DNA from: Moorena producens 3L
GTDB lineage: Bacteria > Cyanobacteriota > Cyanobacteriia > Cyanobacteriales > Coleofasciculaceae
Assembly: GCF_000211815.1 (NCBI RefSeq)
Contig: NZ_GL890956.1
Span: forward strand, 21,834 to 85,833
Length of the DNA stretch: 64,000 bases
Direction: 5' to 3'
The notes beneath the pieces are model-generated. The model had not been told where the DNA came from, searched no databases, and worked only from the letters and a program-made list of their open reading frames with translations. Below are positions 42,596-50,703 of this stretch, one piece after another; within the stretch, counting starts at the first letter, position 1, and each line of letters opens with the position of its first letter. The position numbers and the translations under genes were made by a program.

Positions 42596-43642
42596 ATGGT
42601 TAGTAAACTAACCCAAAATCACGAGGTTCAACAGATGGACAAGATGCATACACAGGTATTTAATAATATTTTTGAAACAATCGGTCACACACCGATCGTT
42701 TCGTTACAGCATCGACTTTTGCCAGAGGGAAAAACACTTTATCTAAAGTTAGAGCAATTCAACCCTACTTTAAGTATCAAGGATAGAACTGCGTTAGGAC
42801 TCATTCAAGCTGCCTTGGAAACGGGAAAACTCAAACCGAAGGGAACTGTTGTTGAGTCAACTTCGGGTAATTTAGGCAAAGCCCTGGCAATGTTGGGTGC
42901 AGCGATGGATTTTAAGGTGATCATTGTAGTTGATCCCAAAGTAAGCACTAAAAATCTTAATTTGTACCGAGCTTATGGAGCACAAGTTGAGATGGTGACA
43001 ACTCCAGATGAACATGGAGGATACCAACAGGCTCGTATTGCACGGGTTAAGGAAATCATAAAACACCATCCTAATGCTTACTGGCCTAATCAATATGATA
43101 ATCCTGATAATCCCGCATTTCATTGCAATCACACAGCTCTTGAAATCAGTCATTTGGATTTTGACTTATTAGTAGGAGCGGTTAGCACAGGTGGACATCT
43201 AAGTGGTATCGCTCGATGGTTTAAAAACAATCACCCATCAGTGCAAGTATTAGCTTGTGATGTTGAAGGTTCTGCTATATTTGGCACCCCTTTTAAACCG
43301 TATTTAGTGAATGGTATCGGTTTAGGATGGTGCGCTCAAAACACTGATTTTTCAGTATTCGATTATCGATGTCAAATCAGCGATCAGGAAGCCATTTCTA
43401 TGTGTCACCTGCTTGCACAAGAAACTGGCATATTACTCGGCGGTTCTGGAGGAGTGCTGGTGAGTGCTGCTCTAACCTATCTGTACCGACTTCACATCAG
43501 ATCAGCTCTGGCTGTAATACCAGATACTGGTGTTAACTATTTAGATCAGATTTATGATAAAGACTGGTTAAGTGACAAAAATGTGAAATTGCTCACGTTT
43601 CCTGAGATTATGGATAAGATTCGTGAGCGCGATTTAGCATGA
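42596..43642 (+). CDS. SbnA-like PLP synthase (cysteine synthase fold)
   Basis: A 348-residue fold-type II PLP enzyme. K62 in LSIKDRTA is the PLP lysine, STSGNLGK (88-95) the substrate loop and GGSGGVLVSAA the phosphate loop. VVDPKVSTKNL, VEMVTTPDEHGGY and AYWPNQY resemble SbnA of staphyloferrin B synthesis more than housekeeping CysK. SbnA couples O-phosphoserine with glutamate toward 2,3-diaminopropionate; no SbnB gene is seen nearby. Together with an N-methyltransferase it might make an N-methylated or beta-substituted alanine. This is a hypothesis from context. Confidence 0.75.
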   Translation: MVSKLTQNHEVQQMDKMHTQVFNNIFETIGHTPIVSLQHRLLPEGKTLYLKLEQFNPTLSIKDRTALGLIQAALETGKLKPKGTVVESTSGNLGKALAMLGAAMDFKVIIVVDPKVSTKNLNLYRAYGAQVEMVTTPDEHGGYQQARIARVKEIIKHHPNAYWPNQYDNPDNPAFHCNHTALEISHLDFDLLVGAVSTGGHLSGIARWFKNNHPSVQVLACDVEGSAIFGTPFKPYLVNGIGLGWCAQNTDFSVFDYRCQISDQEAISMCHLLAQETGILLGGSGGVLVSAALTYLYRLHIRSALAVIPDTGVNYLDQIYDKDWLSDKNVKLLTFPEIMDKIRERDLA

Positions 43643-43888
43643 ATAAATAATTCACGTTCTAATGTATTTTGCTCTCCTAGAGTGGCTAGGATAAATTAGT
43701 ATAAAATAATCGTCATAACCTTTACTAATCAAGGGGTTAATTAATTTAAAAAAGCGAAGTTTTAATAAAAAAAATGTATTTTTATTTTATTTAATTACTT
43801 GCTATTTAAGGGGTAATCGCTAATTTAAACTACTAATTTAGTATAATCAGTCTAGGAGAGCCAATTTATTTTTGATCGTCAGAAGTAA

Positions 43889-44103
43889 TTAATTCTCGTT
43901 CAAACTACTTTTTCGGAGTTCGGTAAGCTCCTCTTTTAAGGTGACGGCATGTTTACTCAGTAGCGTCGGAATATCCCTCCCCATACGAATAAAAGCAGCG
44001 ATTCTGTTGTTAATTCATTGCCCCATCTGGCCCGTGACCATGGTTTAGCTTCCCGTAAGTGCCGCCGCGCTGTGGGGGTGAGAACATAGTTTTTCCTAGC
44101 CAC
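43889..44103 (-). pseudogene. ParE/RelE-type toxin with internal deletion
   Basis: From GTG 44103 the frame reads ARKNYVLTPTARRHLREAKP then WSRARWGNELTT, a typical ParE/RelE N-terminus. The gene then shifts; another frame gives FIRMGRDIPTLLSKHAV then TLKEELTELRKSSLNEN to a stop at 43889, which suits the C-terminus of such a toxin. The central 30-40 residues are missing. The GTG overlaps the antitoxin stop by eight bases, the usual coupling of a parDE operon. Confidence 0.6.
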
Positions 44104-44338
44104 AATCGAGATTATCTTCCTCTAAAATATCGATGATGGATTCCGGGACAAATTCTTGATTCCTAATTTCCCGTAACCCTTGGATGATGTCGGAAACAAT
44201 CAAATAGTCCTCCATATCCCGACGAATCAAATCGCGGATGTATTCACTAGGGGTTCCATAGACATCATCATCGCTTGCCCGCATATCAACATAGCGGCGC
44301 AGTTTATCGGTTAGCTCGATATTCAGACTGCTGCTCAT
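44096..44338 (-). CDS. ParD/CopG-type ribbon-helix-helix antitoxin
   Basis: An 80-residue protein. MSSSLNIELTDKLRRYVDMR is the ribbon strand and first helix, and GTPSEYIRDLIRRDMED the second helix of a ribbon-helix-helix dimer. The acidic C-terminal tail (FVPESIIDILEEDNLD) would wrap the toxin. It should repress its own promoter and neutralise the adjacent ParE-like toxin. As that toxin is broken, the antitoxin is probably an orphan. Confidence 0.75.
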   Translation of the reverse strand: MSSSLNIELTDKLRRYVDMRASDDDVYGTPSEYIRDLIRRDMEDYLIVSDIIQGLREIRNQEFVPESIIDILEEDNLDCG

Positions 44339-44436
44339 TGGGATCGTTTGTAAGCGAAGAAACCTTTTATCACTCTAGCACCAATGGCATTAAACAAGAA
44401 TATTTGCCATATTAACCCAAGAGAAACAACATTACA

Positions 44437-44503
44437 GCGTAGCTGATAGCTGATAGCTGATAGCTGATAGCTGATAGCTGATAGCTGATAGCTGATAGCT
44501 GAC
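44437..44503. repeat. Heptamer array (TGATAGC)n
   Basis: Nine or so TGATAGC units directly after the 3' end of the methyltransferase gene that converges from the right. Confidence 0.9.
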
Positions 44504-44505
44504 GA

Positions 44506-45330
44506 CTATATTTTTTTAGCAATCTGAATAACAGAGAGATAGGAAGTTTCGAGACTATTGCCCAATTCTAGGTCTAGTATTTCTTTAATCCCTTGAAACA
44601 AAGACTCTCGCTGCTCAGGGTTTAAAGCTATATAAGGTGACAAAGTACTCAAAAGCGCTATATAATTATCAATACTATAGGTAACGTCACACACCAACTG
44701 TTCCGATACTAAGTCTTGGAATTTCCCGGAATTAATAACAGTTTCTGCAATTTTGCTGAGGTTCCGTTGATGAGTTTCTATCTCTTCACAGGGTTTCAGA
44801 GAGGGAGCGTGAGTTTGATAGACCTGATTCAACAGTTGGCAAACCTCATGGTTGGGTTGAGGAGGCGTATTCCATAGCAAAATCAGAAATCCATTGTCTT
44901 TTAGAGCATCAGCTGCTTTTTGATACCGGATTTCTTGTGAAACCCAATGAAAAGAAGTCGCTGCTAACACAGCATGGAATTTCCCAGTTTCTAGCTCCCA
45001 CTCTTCAAAGGTACTATTGATAAGTTCTACAGCTGGATATTGGCTACAGTTATGTCGCGCTAGCTGGCAAGATTCCTGGCTCGGTTCAATAGCAACTATA
45101 GAGAAGCCCAAGTCAGCAAATGCTGTCGTAGCAGTGCCCGGACCGCATCCCACTTCAAGAATGATCCCATCGGCAGGAAGTTGGGCTAACTCCACGGCAC
45201 GGTTAATCAGTTGCTGAGGATAGCGTGGTCTGGCCTGGTCGTAGGCTTCTGCAACCGAAGAATACCAAATTTTTTTCTCTTCCAAGTCTTTAGAGTAGAT
45301 AGCTTGGATTAGTTCTTTAATGTCTTTCAT
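44506..45330 (-). CDS. Class I SAM methyltransferase
   Basis: About 274 residues. YDQARPRYPQQLI precedes SAM motif I ILEVGCGPGTATTAFADLG and AATSFHWV, a pattern common in Methyltransf_11/25 proteins related to trans-aconitate methyltransferase. Substrate unknown. I place the start at the second ATG (45330, MKDIKELI), because the first (45339) is within a TGAATGCT repeat. It is isolated between arrays. Confidence 0.75.
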   Translation of the reverse strand: MKDIKELIQAIYSKDLEEKKIWYSSVAEAYDQARPRYPQQLINRAVELAQLPADGIILEVGCGPGTATTAFADLGFSIVAIEPSQESCQLARHNCSQYPAVELINSTFEEWELETGKFHAVLAATSFHWVSQEIRYQKAADALKDNGFLILLWNTPPQPNHEVCQLLNQVYQTHAPSLKPCEEIETHQRNLSKIAETVINSGKFQDLVSEQLVCDVTYSIDNYIALLSTLSPYIALNPEQRESLFQGIKEILDLELGNSLETSYLSVIQIAKKI

Positions 45331-45467
45331 CGTAAGCATTCAGCTATCAGCTATCAGCCGTGAGCTAAAGCTCACGCTAAGCGAACAGCTTAACATAAAC
45401 CTCAAAAGGTAGAATTTAATAGTTCGAGATTAATCAGAATTGAAAGTCTAGGGAAAAGCCCAAGGCC

Positions 45468-45556
45468 ATTCCCGTAGCGTGGCCAAAGGCCAAGGCTGAC
45501 AGCTGAATGCTGACAGCTGAATGCTGACAGCTGAATGCTGACAGCTGAATGCTTAC
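45468..45556. repeat. 14-bp array (GCTGAATGCTGACA)n with dispersed core
   Basis: CCCGTAGCGTGGCCAAAGGCC (45464-45484, a form of the dispersed repeat) leads into four units of GCTGAATGCTGACA. A GGCTTTTCCC-like dyad lies just upstream. No gene. Confidence 0.75.
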
Positions 45557-45564
45557 ATTTAACA

Positions 45565-46536
45565 TCACCGTAGTCCAACTAACTTTTCGCTCAATTCCCA
45601 CAAGCGCTTAGCTTTAGAATCATCCATGGCTTCATTCGAAACTTCTTGAACAAAGGACTTACGACCTTCTTTTTGTCGATTACCCCAGCTCCAGTAAACA
45701 CCGGATTTATTATAGTTAGGATCAGCAACTACTGTTGCTAGTCTATCGCCTGCTAATTCCTGGGAGACATAGCCTTTAGTAATGTTTTTCTGGAACAATG
45801 GGAATAGTTTTTGGAACAGGGAATAGTGGTTACGGAATAGAGCGGTTTCAGCAACACATCCTGGATAAAGGGAGCTGAAAACTATTCCGGTAGAGTCATG
45901 ATAGCGGTGGTGCAGCTCTCGCATGGTCAGCATGTTACAGAGTTTGCTGTCCTTGTAAGCTTTTCCAGATTTAAAGGCTTTGCCATTAATCATTGAGATG
46001 GGGGGTTTGAATCCTTCTTCAAAACCCTTGAGGTCTCCCAGGTCTGGAGGTGCTGGAATTGGAATCTTTCCTCCCAATTCCTTGGGATTAGCAGTAACAG
46101 TTCCCACAATCACTAGCCTTGGCTGGGAAGAGGATGAATTCTTCAAATCCTCTAGCATCAGATTACATAGGAGGAAATGACCGAGATGATTAGTAGCAAC
46201 ACTCAATTCATATCCCTCGGGATTTCGCAACGGTTCCTTTGATAACGGCAGATAGATGGCGGCATTGCACACCAAGGCATCAAGGGTTCTGCCGGTTGCT
46301 CTGAAAGCATTCACAAACTGCCGGACACTGGCAAAGCTAGCTAAGTCAATATATAGCGCTGTATAGCTATCTTTTGGTATTCCCACCTCTTGGGCAGCTT
46401 TTTCAGCTTTATCGAGATTCCGACAAGCCATTACCACATGCCATCCCCAGGTTGTGGCAAGAGCTCTGGCGGCTTCCAAACCAACTCCCGAGGAGGCCCC
46501 TGTAATGATCACCGTTGATTTATGATCGTTTTCCAT
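45565..46536 (-). CDS. por: Light-dependent protochlorophyllide reductase
   Basis: A 323-residue SDR enzyme. The NADPH motif is TGASSGVG (12-19), the catalytic pair Y194/K198 is in GKAYKDSKLCN, and C227 in YPGCVAET is the conserved cysteine near the substrate. It reduces protochlorophyllide to chlorophyllide in light, upstream of ChlG, which is also in this window. A perfect 13-bp inverted repeat lies 20-62 bp upstream and may be an operator. Length and sequence are normal. Confidence 0.95.
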   Translation of the reverse strand: MENDHKSTVIITGASSGVGLEAARALATTWGWHVVMACRNLDKAEKAAQEVGIPKDSYTALYIDLASFASVRQFVNAFRATGRTLDALVCNAAIYLPLSKEPLRNPEGYELSVATNHLGHFLLCNLMLEDLKNSSSSQPRLVIVGTVTANPKELGGKIPIPAPPDLGDLKGFEEGFKPPISMINGKAFKSGKAYKDSKLCNMLTMRELHHRYHDSTGIVFSSLYPGCVAETALFRNHYSLFQKLFPLFQKNITKGYVSQELAGDRLATVVADPNYNKSGVYWSWGNRQKEGRKSFVQEVSNEAMDDSKAKRLWELSEKLVGLR

Positions 46537-46555
46537 TTTCTTTAAAATTGATCGA

Positions 46556-46598
46556 TTGATCGTAACTTTATTAGGTTCTCATCTTAAGTTACGATCAA
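46556..46598. promoter_or_regulatory. Perfect 13-bp inverted repeat upstream of por
   Basis: TTGATCGTAACTT (46556-46568) and AAGTTACGATCAA (46586-46598) pair exactly around 17 nt. It lies 20-62 nt before the por ATG. It could be a regulator site or a 5' UTR hairpin; the sequence alone cannot say which. Confidence 0.5.
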
Positions 46599-46609
46599 AG
46601 ATACTATCT

Positions 46610-47034
46610 TCCGGTTGAAGGTTACAGGTTGAAGGTTGAAGGTTAGGGGTTGAAGGTTACAGGTTACAGGTTACAGGTTACAGGTTACAGGTTACAGGTT
46701 ACAGGTTACAGGTTGAAGGTTACAGGTTACAGGTTACAGGTTACAGGTTACAGGTTACAGGTTACAGGTTACAGGTTACAGGTTGAAGGTTACAGGTTAC
46801 AGGTTACAGCCGGTTAACTTTAAACCGGTTAACCTACCCTAGACCGAACGCCAAAGGCGAACAACCTTGGCCTTTGGCCACGCTACGCGAACAACCTTCA
46901 ACCGATTAAGGTTAAACCGATTAACCTTCAACCAGTTAACCTTCAACCTTCAACCAGTTAACCTTCAACCTTCAACCAGTTAACCTTCAACCTTCAACCG
47001 CCTTCAACCTTCAACCGCCTTCAACCTTCAACGG
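46610..47034. repeat. Long heptamer array (AGGTTAC/AGGTTGA)n and inverted (AACCTTC)n
   Basis: About 25-27 AGGTTAC/AGGTTGA units cover 46612-46810. A GCCTTTGGCCACGCTACGCG dispersed repeat follows (46870-46889), and then inverted CAACCTT/CAACCAGTTAAC units run to 47034, into the cobA 3' end. This is the longest array in the window and could fold on itself. Confidence 0.9.
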
Positions 47035-47816
47035 TGAAAAACCTTCAAGCTGTTGCAACTTGACCACATTACCAATGACTGCGATCGCAGGAGCAGAAAA
47101 CTGTGTTTCCTCAATCTGAGCCACAATGGTCTCTAAGGTTCCAACCAACTGTTCGGAGTCAGGTCGTGTGCCCCAGCGAATCAGCACTACTGGTGTTTGG
47201 GGATTCAATCCTGCTTCACAAAATTCGGTGACAATCCGAGGCAGATTATGAACTCCCATATAAATCACAATAGTTTCTGAGCCATTTGCGATCGCATTCC
47301 AATTCACCTGAGGTCGATACTTGCCCACTGACTCATGACCTGTGACAAAGGTGACGGAAGAACTATAATCCCGATGGGTCAATGGAATTCCCAGATAGGC
47401 TGGTGCTGCAATTCCTGAAGTTATCCCTGGTACCACCTCCACTGGCACCCCTGCCGCGATCAAATCCCCCATTTCCTCACCACCACGACCAAACACAAAG
47501 GGGTCTCCCCCTTTCAGCCGTACCACCACGGCATGAGAGTGGGCCTTTTCAATCAACAGCTGAGTTGTCTGTTGCTGCAACATGGAATGACGACCCCTGC
47601 GCTTTCCGGCATTAATCTGTTCCGCCTGGGGATTAATCATCTTCAACACTTGCGGACTGACTAGGGCATCATAAACTACCACATCTGCAAATTCTAATAA
47701 CCCCTTTCCTTCAAGGTCATTAATCCGGGATCTCCAGGACCTGCCCCAACCAAATACACCTTACCCAAACATTGATTGCTCACTACCTTCGCATCCTTGA
47801 TGTCTTCGTGGTTCAT
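47011..47816 (-). pseudogene. cobA: Uroporphyrinogen-III C-methyltransferase, frameshifted
   Basis: The gene starts at ATG 47816, overlapping the upstream stop (ATGA), and reads MNHEDIKDAKVV...VYLVGAGPGDPGLMTLK. At about 47717 one base is missing (AAGGAAAGGGG where AAGGGAAAGGGG restores frame), giving an early stop. In the other frame the rest follows without a break: GLLEFADVVVYDALVS, GGDPFVFGRGGEE, GITSGIAAPAYLGIPLTHR. The product makes precorrin-2 from uroporphyrinogen III for siroheme and cobalamin. Either a real mutation or a sequencing error in a purine run. The C-terminal LKVEGG is at the array. Confidence 0.85.
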
Positions 47817-48688
47817 TGCTGCCTAATCCCATCCATAATCAAATCCACTAATGCCTCACTCACACCAATTGGTTTTCCGAGATTCAACTGCACTTGAGGG
47901 AACTTCTGCTGTATCTCCAGTAACATTTGTGCGATCGCATCGGTAATTCTTCCCTCAAAAAAGAAATATGCCAAAATGGCAATCCTTTTTGCTCCAGAGT
48001 TTGCTATTATAGAGACCTGCTCCCAAAGGGACGGCTGTACTGACCAGTCGGCCGCCACAGCCCCCAACTGGTTAGCTACAGCCCCCGTTTCTTCTTGAAC
48101 CCCAGGGCGGCTCGTTCCATGGGACAACAAAATCTTGGCATCGCCATCTAGCTTTGCCCATTGATTTCTCAACAGCCTCACCAAAGCTGGATTAGCTCCC
48201 AAGTGAGGCAGTAGATGAATCACCATTTCACTACCTAATTTCTGTTGCGCTAGAGATACTTGCCAAGGAATATCCTCCATGACATGTACTCCCCGCAATA
48301 GAAATAGGGGCAATAGTTTCAATTCCTGACAGCCAGCACCTTTAGCCAGCTGAGCAAATCGGACAATTTGCTGATGTAGGGGTAAATCAGCTAGTTCTAA
48401 AGTTGCTGTACCTACCAAAGGTGCGCTCTTACTTGGCGAATTAAATTCGCCACGGGTCGCACCTAAAGGTTGACTGGAAAGACCGTTAGCTGTTAACAGA
48501 TCACCGTCACCACTGCTGCCCTGTGGTGAGATTGTCGGTAAGATTGTCGGTGAGATGGTCTGTCTAGCCTTAGCTTGCTCAGAGGCTAGTCGAATTCGCA
48601 GCAACTGAGCCAATTGTGCCATAGCCCGCTGGGGACGCAGGTCATGACTGCCGTGGGAGATTAACAGATAAGCAGATGAGGGTGACAA
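47813..48688 (-). CDS. sirB: Sirohydrochlorin ferrochelatase/CbiX-like chelatase
   Basis: A 291-residue CbiX/SirB-type chelatase. AYLLISHGSHDLRPQRAM has the first metal histidine, LLPLFLLRGVHVMEDIP the second, and a degenerate second half follows (ILLSHGTSRPG; ILAYFFFEGRITDAI). It inserts iron (siroheme) or cobalt into sirohydrochlorin, right after the CobA step encoded by the overlapping next gene. A linker of about 50 residues (ISPTILPTISPQGSSG; GATRGEFNSPSKSAP) contains the 44-bp family F repeat in frame. The start is TTG 48688 and uncertain. Confidence 0.85.
   Translation of the reverse strand: MSPSSAYLLISHGSHDLRPQRAMAQLAQLLRIRLASEQAKARQTISPTILPTISPQGSSGDGDLLTANGLSSQPLGATRGEFNSPSKSAPLVGTATLELADLPLHQQIVRFAQLAKGAGCQELKLLPLFLLRGVHVMEDIPWQVSLAQQKLGSEMVIHLLPHLGANPALVRLLRNQWAKLDGDAKILLSHGTSRPGVQEETGAVANQLGAVAADWSVQPSLWEQVSIIANSGAKRIAILAYFFFEGRITDAIAQMLLEIQQKFPQVQLNLGKPIGVSEALVDLIMDGIRQQ
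48420..48463. repeat. Family F 44-bp repeat, copy 2, inside a gene
   Basis: The same 44-bp layout as 40047-40090, with the palindrome GGCGAATTAAATTCGCC and the end ACGGGTCGCACC. It is translated in frame within sirB as GATRGEFNSPSKSAP, in a linker where an insertion can be tolerated. Confidence 0.8.
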
Positions 48689-48766
48689 GAGTATAGTGAA
48701 CTACCTTGATCGAATGTGTTAAATAATACTATCTTCCCTAGAGAGAGAATTTTGTATAAACTATTT

Positions 48767-50284
48767 CTAAAGAATGTTGCATTGCGCTAATTTCCTTGCT
48801 ACTGCACCAGCATGAAGCCACCAGTCAAATCCCCCAACCCAGCGCCGTGATGGCAAATGTCCTACTTGGGCTTGGAGTTGGAACTCGAAGTCTTGATCTC
48901 GAAGATGGGAGTTGTGAACGGGCCAGCTGATGCAATCGCAAAAACTATAGTAATCCTCTCCTACTGCTTCATAGATCCGGCTTTGAACACTAAAACCAAA
49001 GCGTCCACCACTATAGTTGATCCAAAGTTGGTCAATTTTAAGCAATTGGTCACAGGGCAAATTAGCAATATCTTGCTTATTGAGATAATAGCCTGGGGTT
49101 TTGTTAACCAACTGACATAGCATATCCCAGGTTTCTTGGTCTGCATCTTGCCATTTTTTTCGAGCTAGTAAATCCTGTAATCGAGTGTAGTCTAGGTCTA
49201 CTGCTGAGATTAACCGTTGACTAGCACAGGCATGAATCACTGGCTGGATAGCTGGTGAGGTCGAGTTGAGCGCTTGCAATACTTGATCCGCAGATTGGTA
49301 GCGCTTTTTAACCGTATTGTGGACTAACTTATCCAGGATGTTACCCAAATGTTTACTGACCGATTTCCCTGATGGCAAGAAATCACGCCATACCCAGCAG
49401 TTATTGAGAGAATCATGCATATCCAAAGGTGGTACCCCTGTCAGCAAGTGAAGGCAAGTGACACCTAAGCTATACAGATCACTGGCAGGAAAGGCTTTCC
49501 CCCTAATTTGTTCTGGTGCCATGTATTCTGGGGTACCGATAACCGTACCTGTTTGTCCATTAGCTGTGTCAGTGATGAATTTGGCAATACCAAAATCAAT
49601 CAGTACCAGCTCCTTTGATTCTGTTAGAGGAAGGCGTTGGGTTTTGTTCGAGGATAATCGGCGCGGATTTCTCTGGGATTGAATAATCAGATTTTGGCTC
49701 AGGGGTACAGTGGGAGAACTATAGCTAATTCCTGGACTTTGGGCAACGTTCGCCTTTGTAGAGCTGTCGCGGCGAATAATGTTCTCTGGCTTGATATCCC
49801 GATGAATCACCTGATGCTGATGAATATATTGCAGCACAGGTAAGATATCTTGTAATAATGCCCAAATTTGCTTCTCGTTGTATATCTGTTGTTGCTGCAA
49901 CTCTTTGCTTAGGGTTTGTCCAGCAATCCACTCTTGGATCAAATAAAGCTGTTCATTCTGTTCAAAATGTGCCAACAAGCTAGGAATTTGGGGATGTTTG
50001 CCTAATTCATCCAATCGCACCGCTTCTTGGTGAAACAGTTCAATGGCTTTTTGGGAAACCCCTCTGTGTTGACTCTCCAGATAAAATTGTTTAATAACAC
50101 AGTGAGGTTGAGAAGGGATATCTTCATCTACTGCCAAAAACGTTCTACCAAATCCACCGCGACCAATGGGATAAAGGGGTCTATATCGGTCTTTCAACCT
50201 TAATTTATATCCACAATTACTGCAAAATTTAGCTGAGTCTGGATTTTGAGGAGAGATGCATCCAGGAATTACACAATAGGTCAT
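48767..50284 (-). CDS. Ser/Thr protein kinase with N-terminal zinc ribbon and C-terminal GUN4 domain
   Basis: A 505-residue fusion. C4, C9, C21 and C24 form a short zinc ribbon. The kinase follows with GRGGFGRTF, HRDIKPENI and LIDFGIAKF. From about residue 362 a GUN4 domain begins (LDYTRLQDLLARKKWQDADQ; DQLWINYSGGRFGFSVQSRI). GUN4 binds protoporphyrin and Mg-protoporphyrin and stimulates Mg-chelatase in the chlorophyll pathway. The fusion could couple porphyrin levels to phosphorylation; this is inference. It lies 78 bp upstream of sirB-cobA, and near por. Confidence 0.88.
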   Translation of the reverse strand: MTYCVIPGCISPQNPDSAKFCSNCGYKLRLKDRYRPLYPIGRGGFGRTFLAVDEDIPSQPHCVIKQFYLESQHRGVSQKAIELFHQEAVRLDELGKHPQIPSLLAHFEQNEQLYLIQEWIAGQTLSKELQQQQIYNEKQIWALLQDILPVLQYIHQHQVIHRDIKPENIIRRDSSTKANVAQSPGISYSSPTVPLSQNLIIQSQRNPRRLSSNKTQRLPLTESKELVLIDFGIAKFITDTANGQTGTVIGTPEYMAPEQIRGKAFPASDLYSLGVTCLHLLTGVPPLDMHDSLNNCWVWRDFLPSGKSVSKHLGNILDKLVHNTVKKRYQSADQVLQALNSTSPAIQPVIHACASQRLISAVDLDYTRLQDLLARKKWQDADQETWDMLCQLVNKTPGYYLNKQDIANLPCDQLLKIDQLWINYSGGRFGFSVQSRIYEAVGEDYYSFCDCISWPVHNSHLRDQDFEFQLQAQVGHLPSRRWVGGFDWWLHAGAVARKLAQCNIL

Positions 50285-50510
50285 TAGTAATTAGTTTTTG
50301 TTAATTACACTATTTAATTATTTTTTAAGCTTTACTTGTTAAGTTTGAGCAGTTTTTAGTATTAAGTACACTTTAACTCATTATCCAGTAGCTTGTCATG
50401 TCTAGGTATAAACTAACGAGCTTACCGGCTCCGATAGCTTTGCCCAATTGTTGAGGGAACTGCTTTCACGCATTTAACTTGTCACAGCTTATTGCCTGGG
50501 CGCACCACTA
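50285..50510. other. Spacer, no gene seen
   Basis: AT-rich sequence carrying the promoter side of the kinase-GUN4 gene. No repeat or frame worth naming before the family C element. Confidence 0.4.
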
Positions 50511-50641
50511 TATAGCCATCCTATCTGATTCGTGAAAGAAATGGGCTGCTTTAAGGCAGAAGGCAGAAGGCAGAAGGGACCGGATTTGGAACTATTTTTT
50601 AAGAAGTCCAGTGATTTTACAAATGATTTAGGATTGCTATA
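50511..50641. repeat. MITE-like element (family C), copy 2
   Basis: About 131 bp, with ends TATAGCCATCCTATCTGATT and, read inward from the right, TATAGCAATCCTAAATCATT. A GGCAGAA heptamer run (50556-50578) has expanded inside it. Confidence 0.75.
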
Positions 50642-50703
50642 GTTTTAGTTTACTGTCAGCTAAATGCTGACTGCTGATAACTGAATGCTGACTATAATTA
50701 TTT

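Noticed and set aside
46610..47034. Possible CRISPR array
   Set aside because: Units are contiguous heptamers without spacers, and no cas gene is near.
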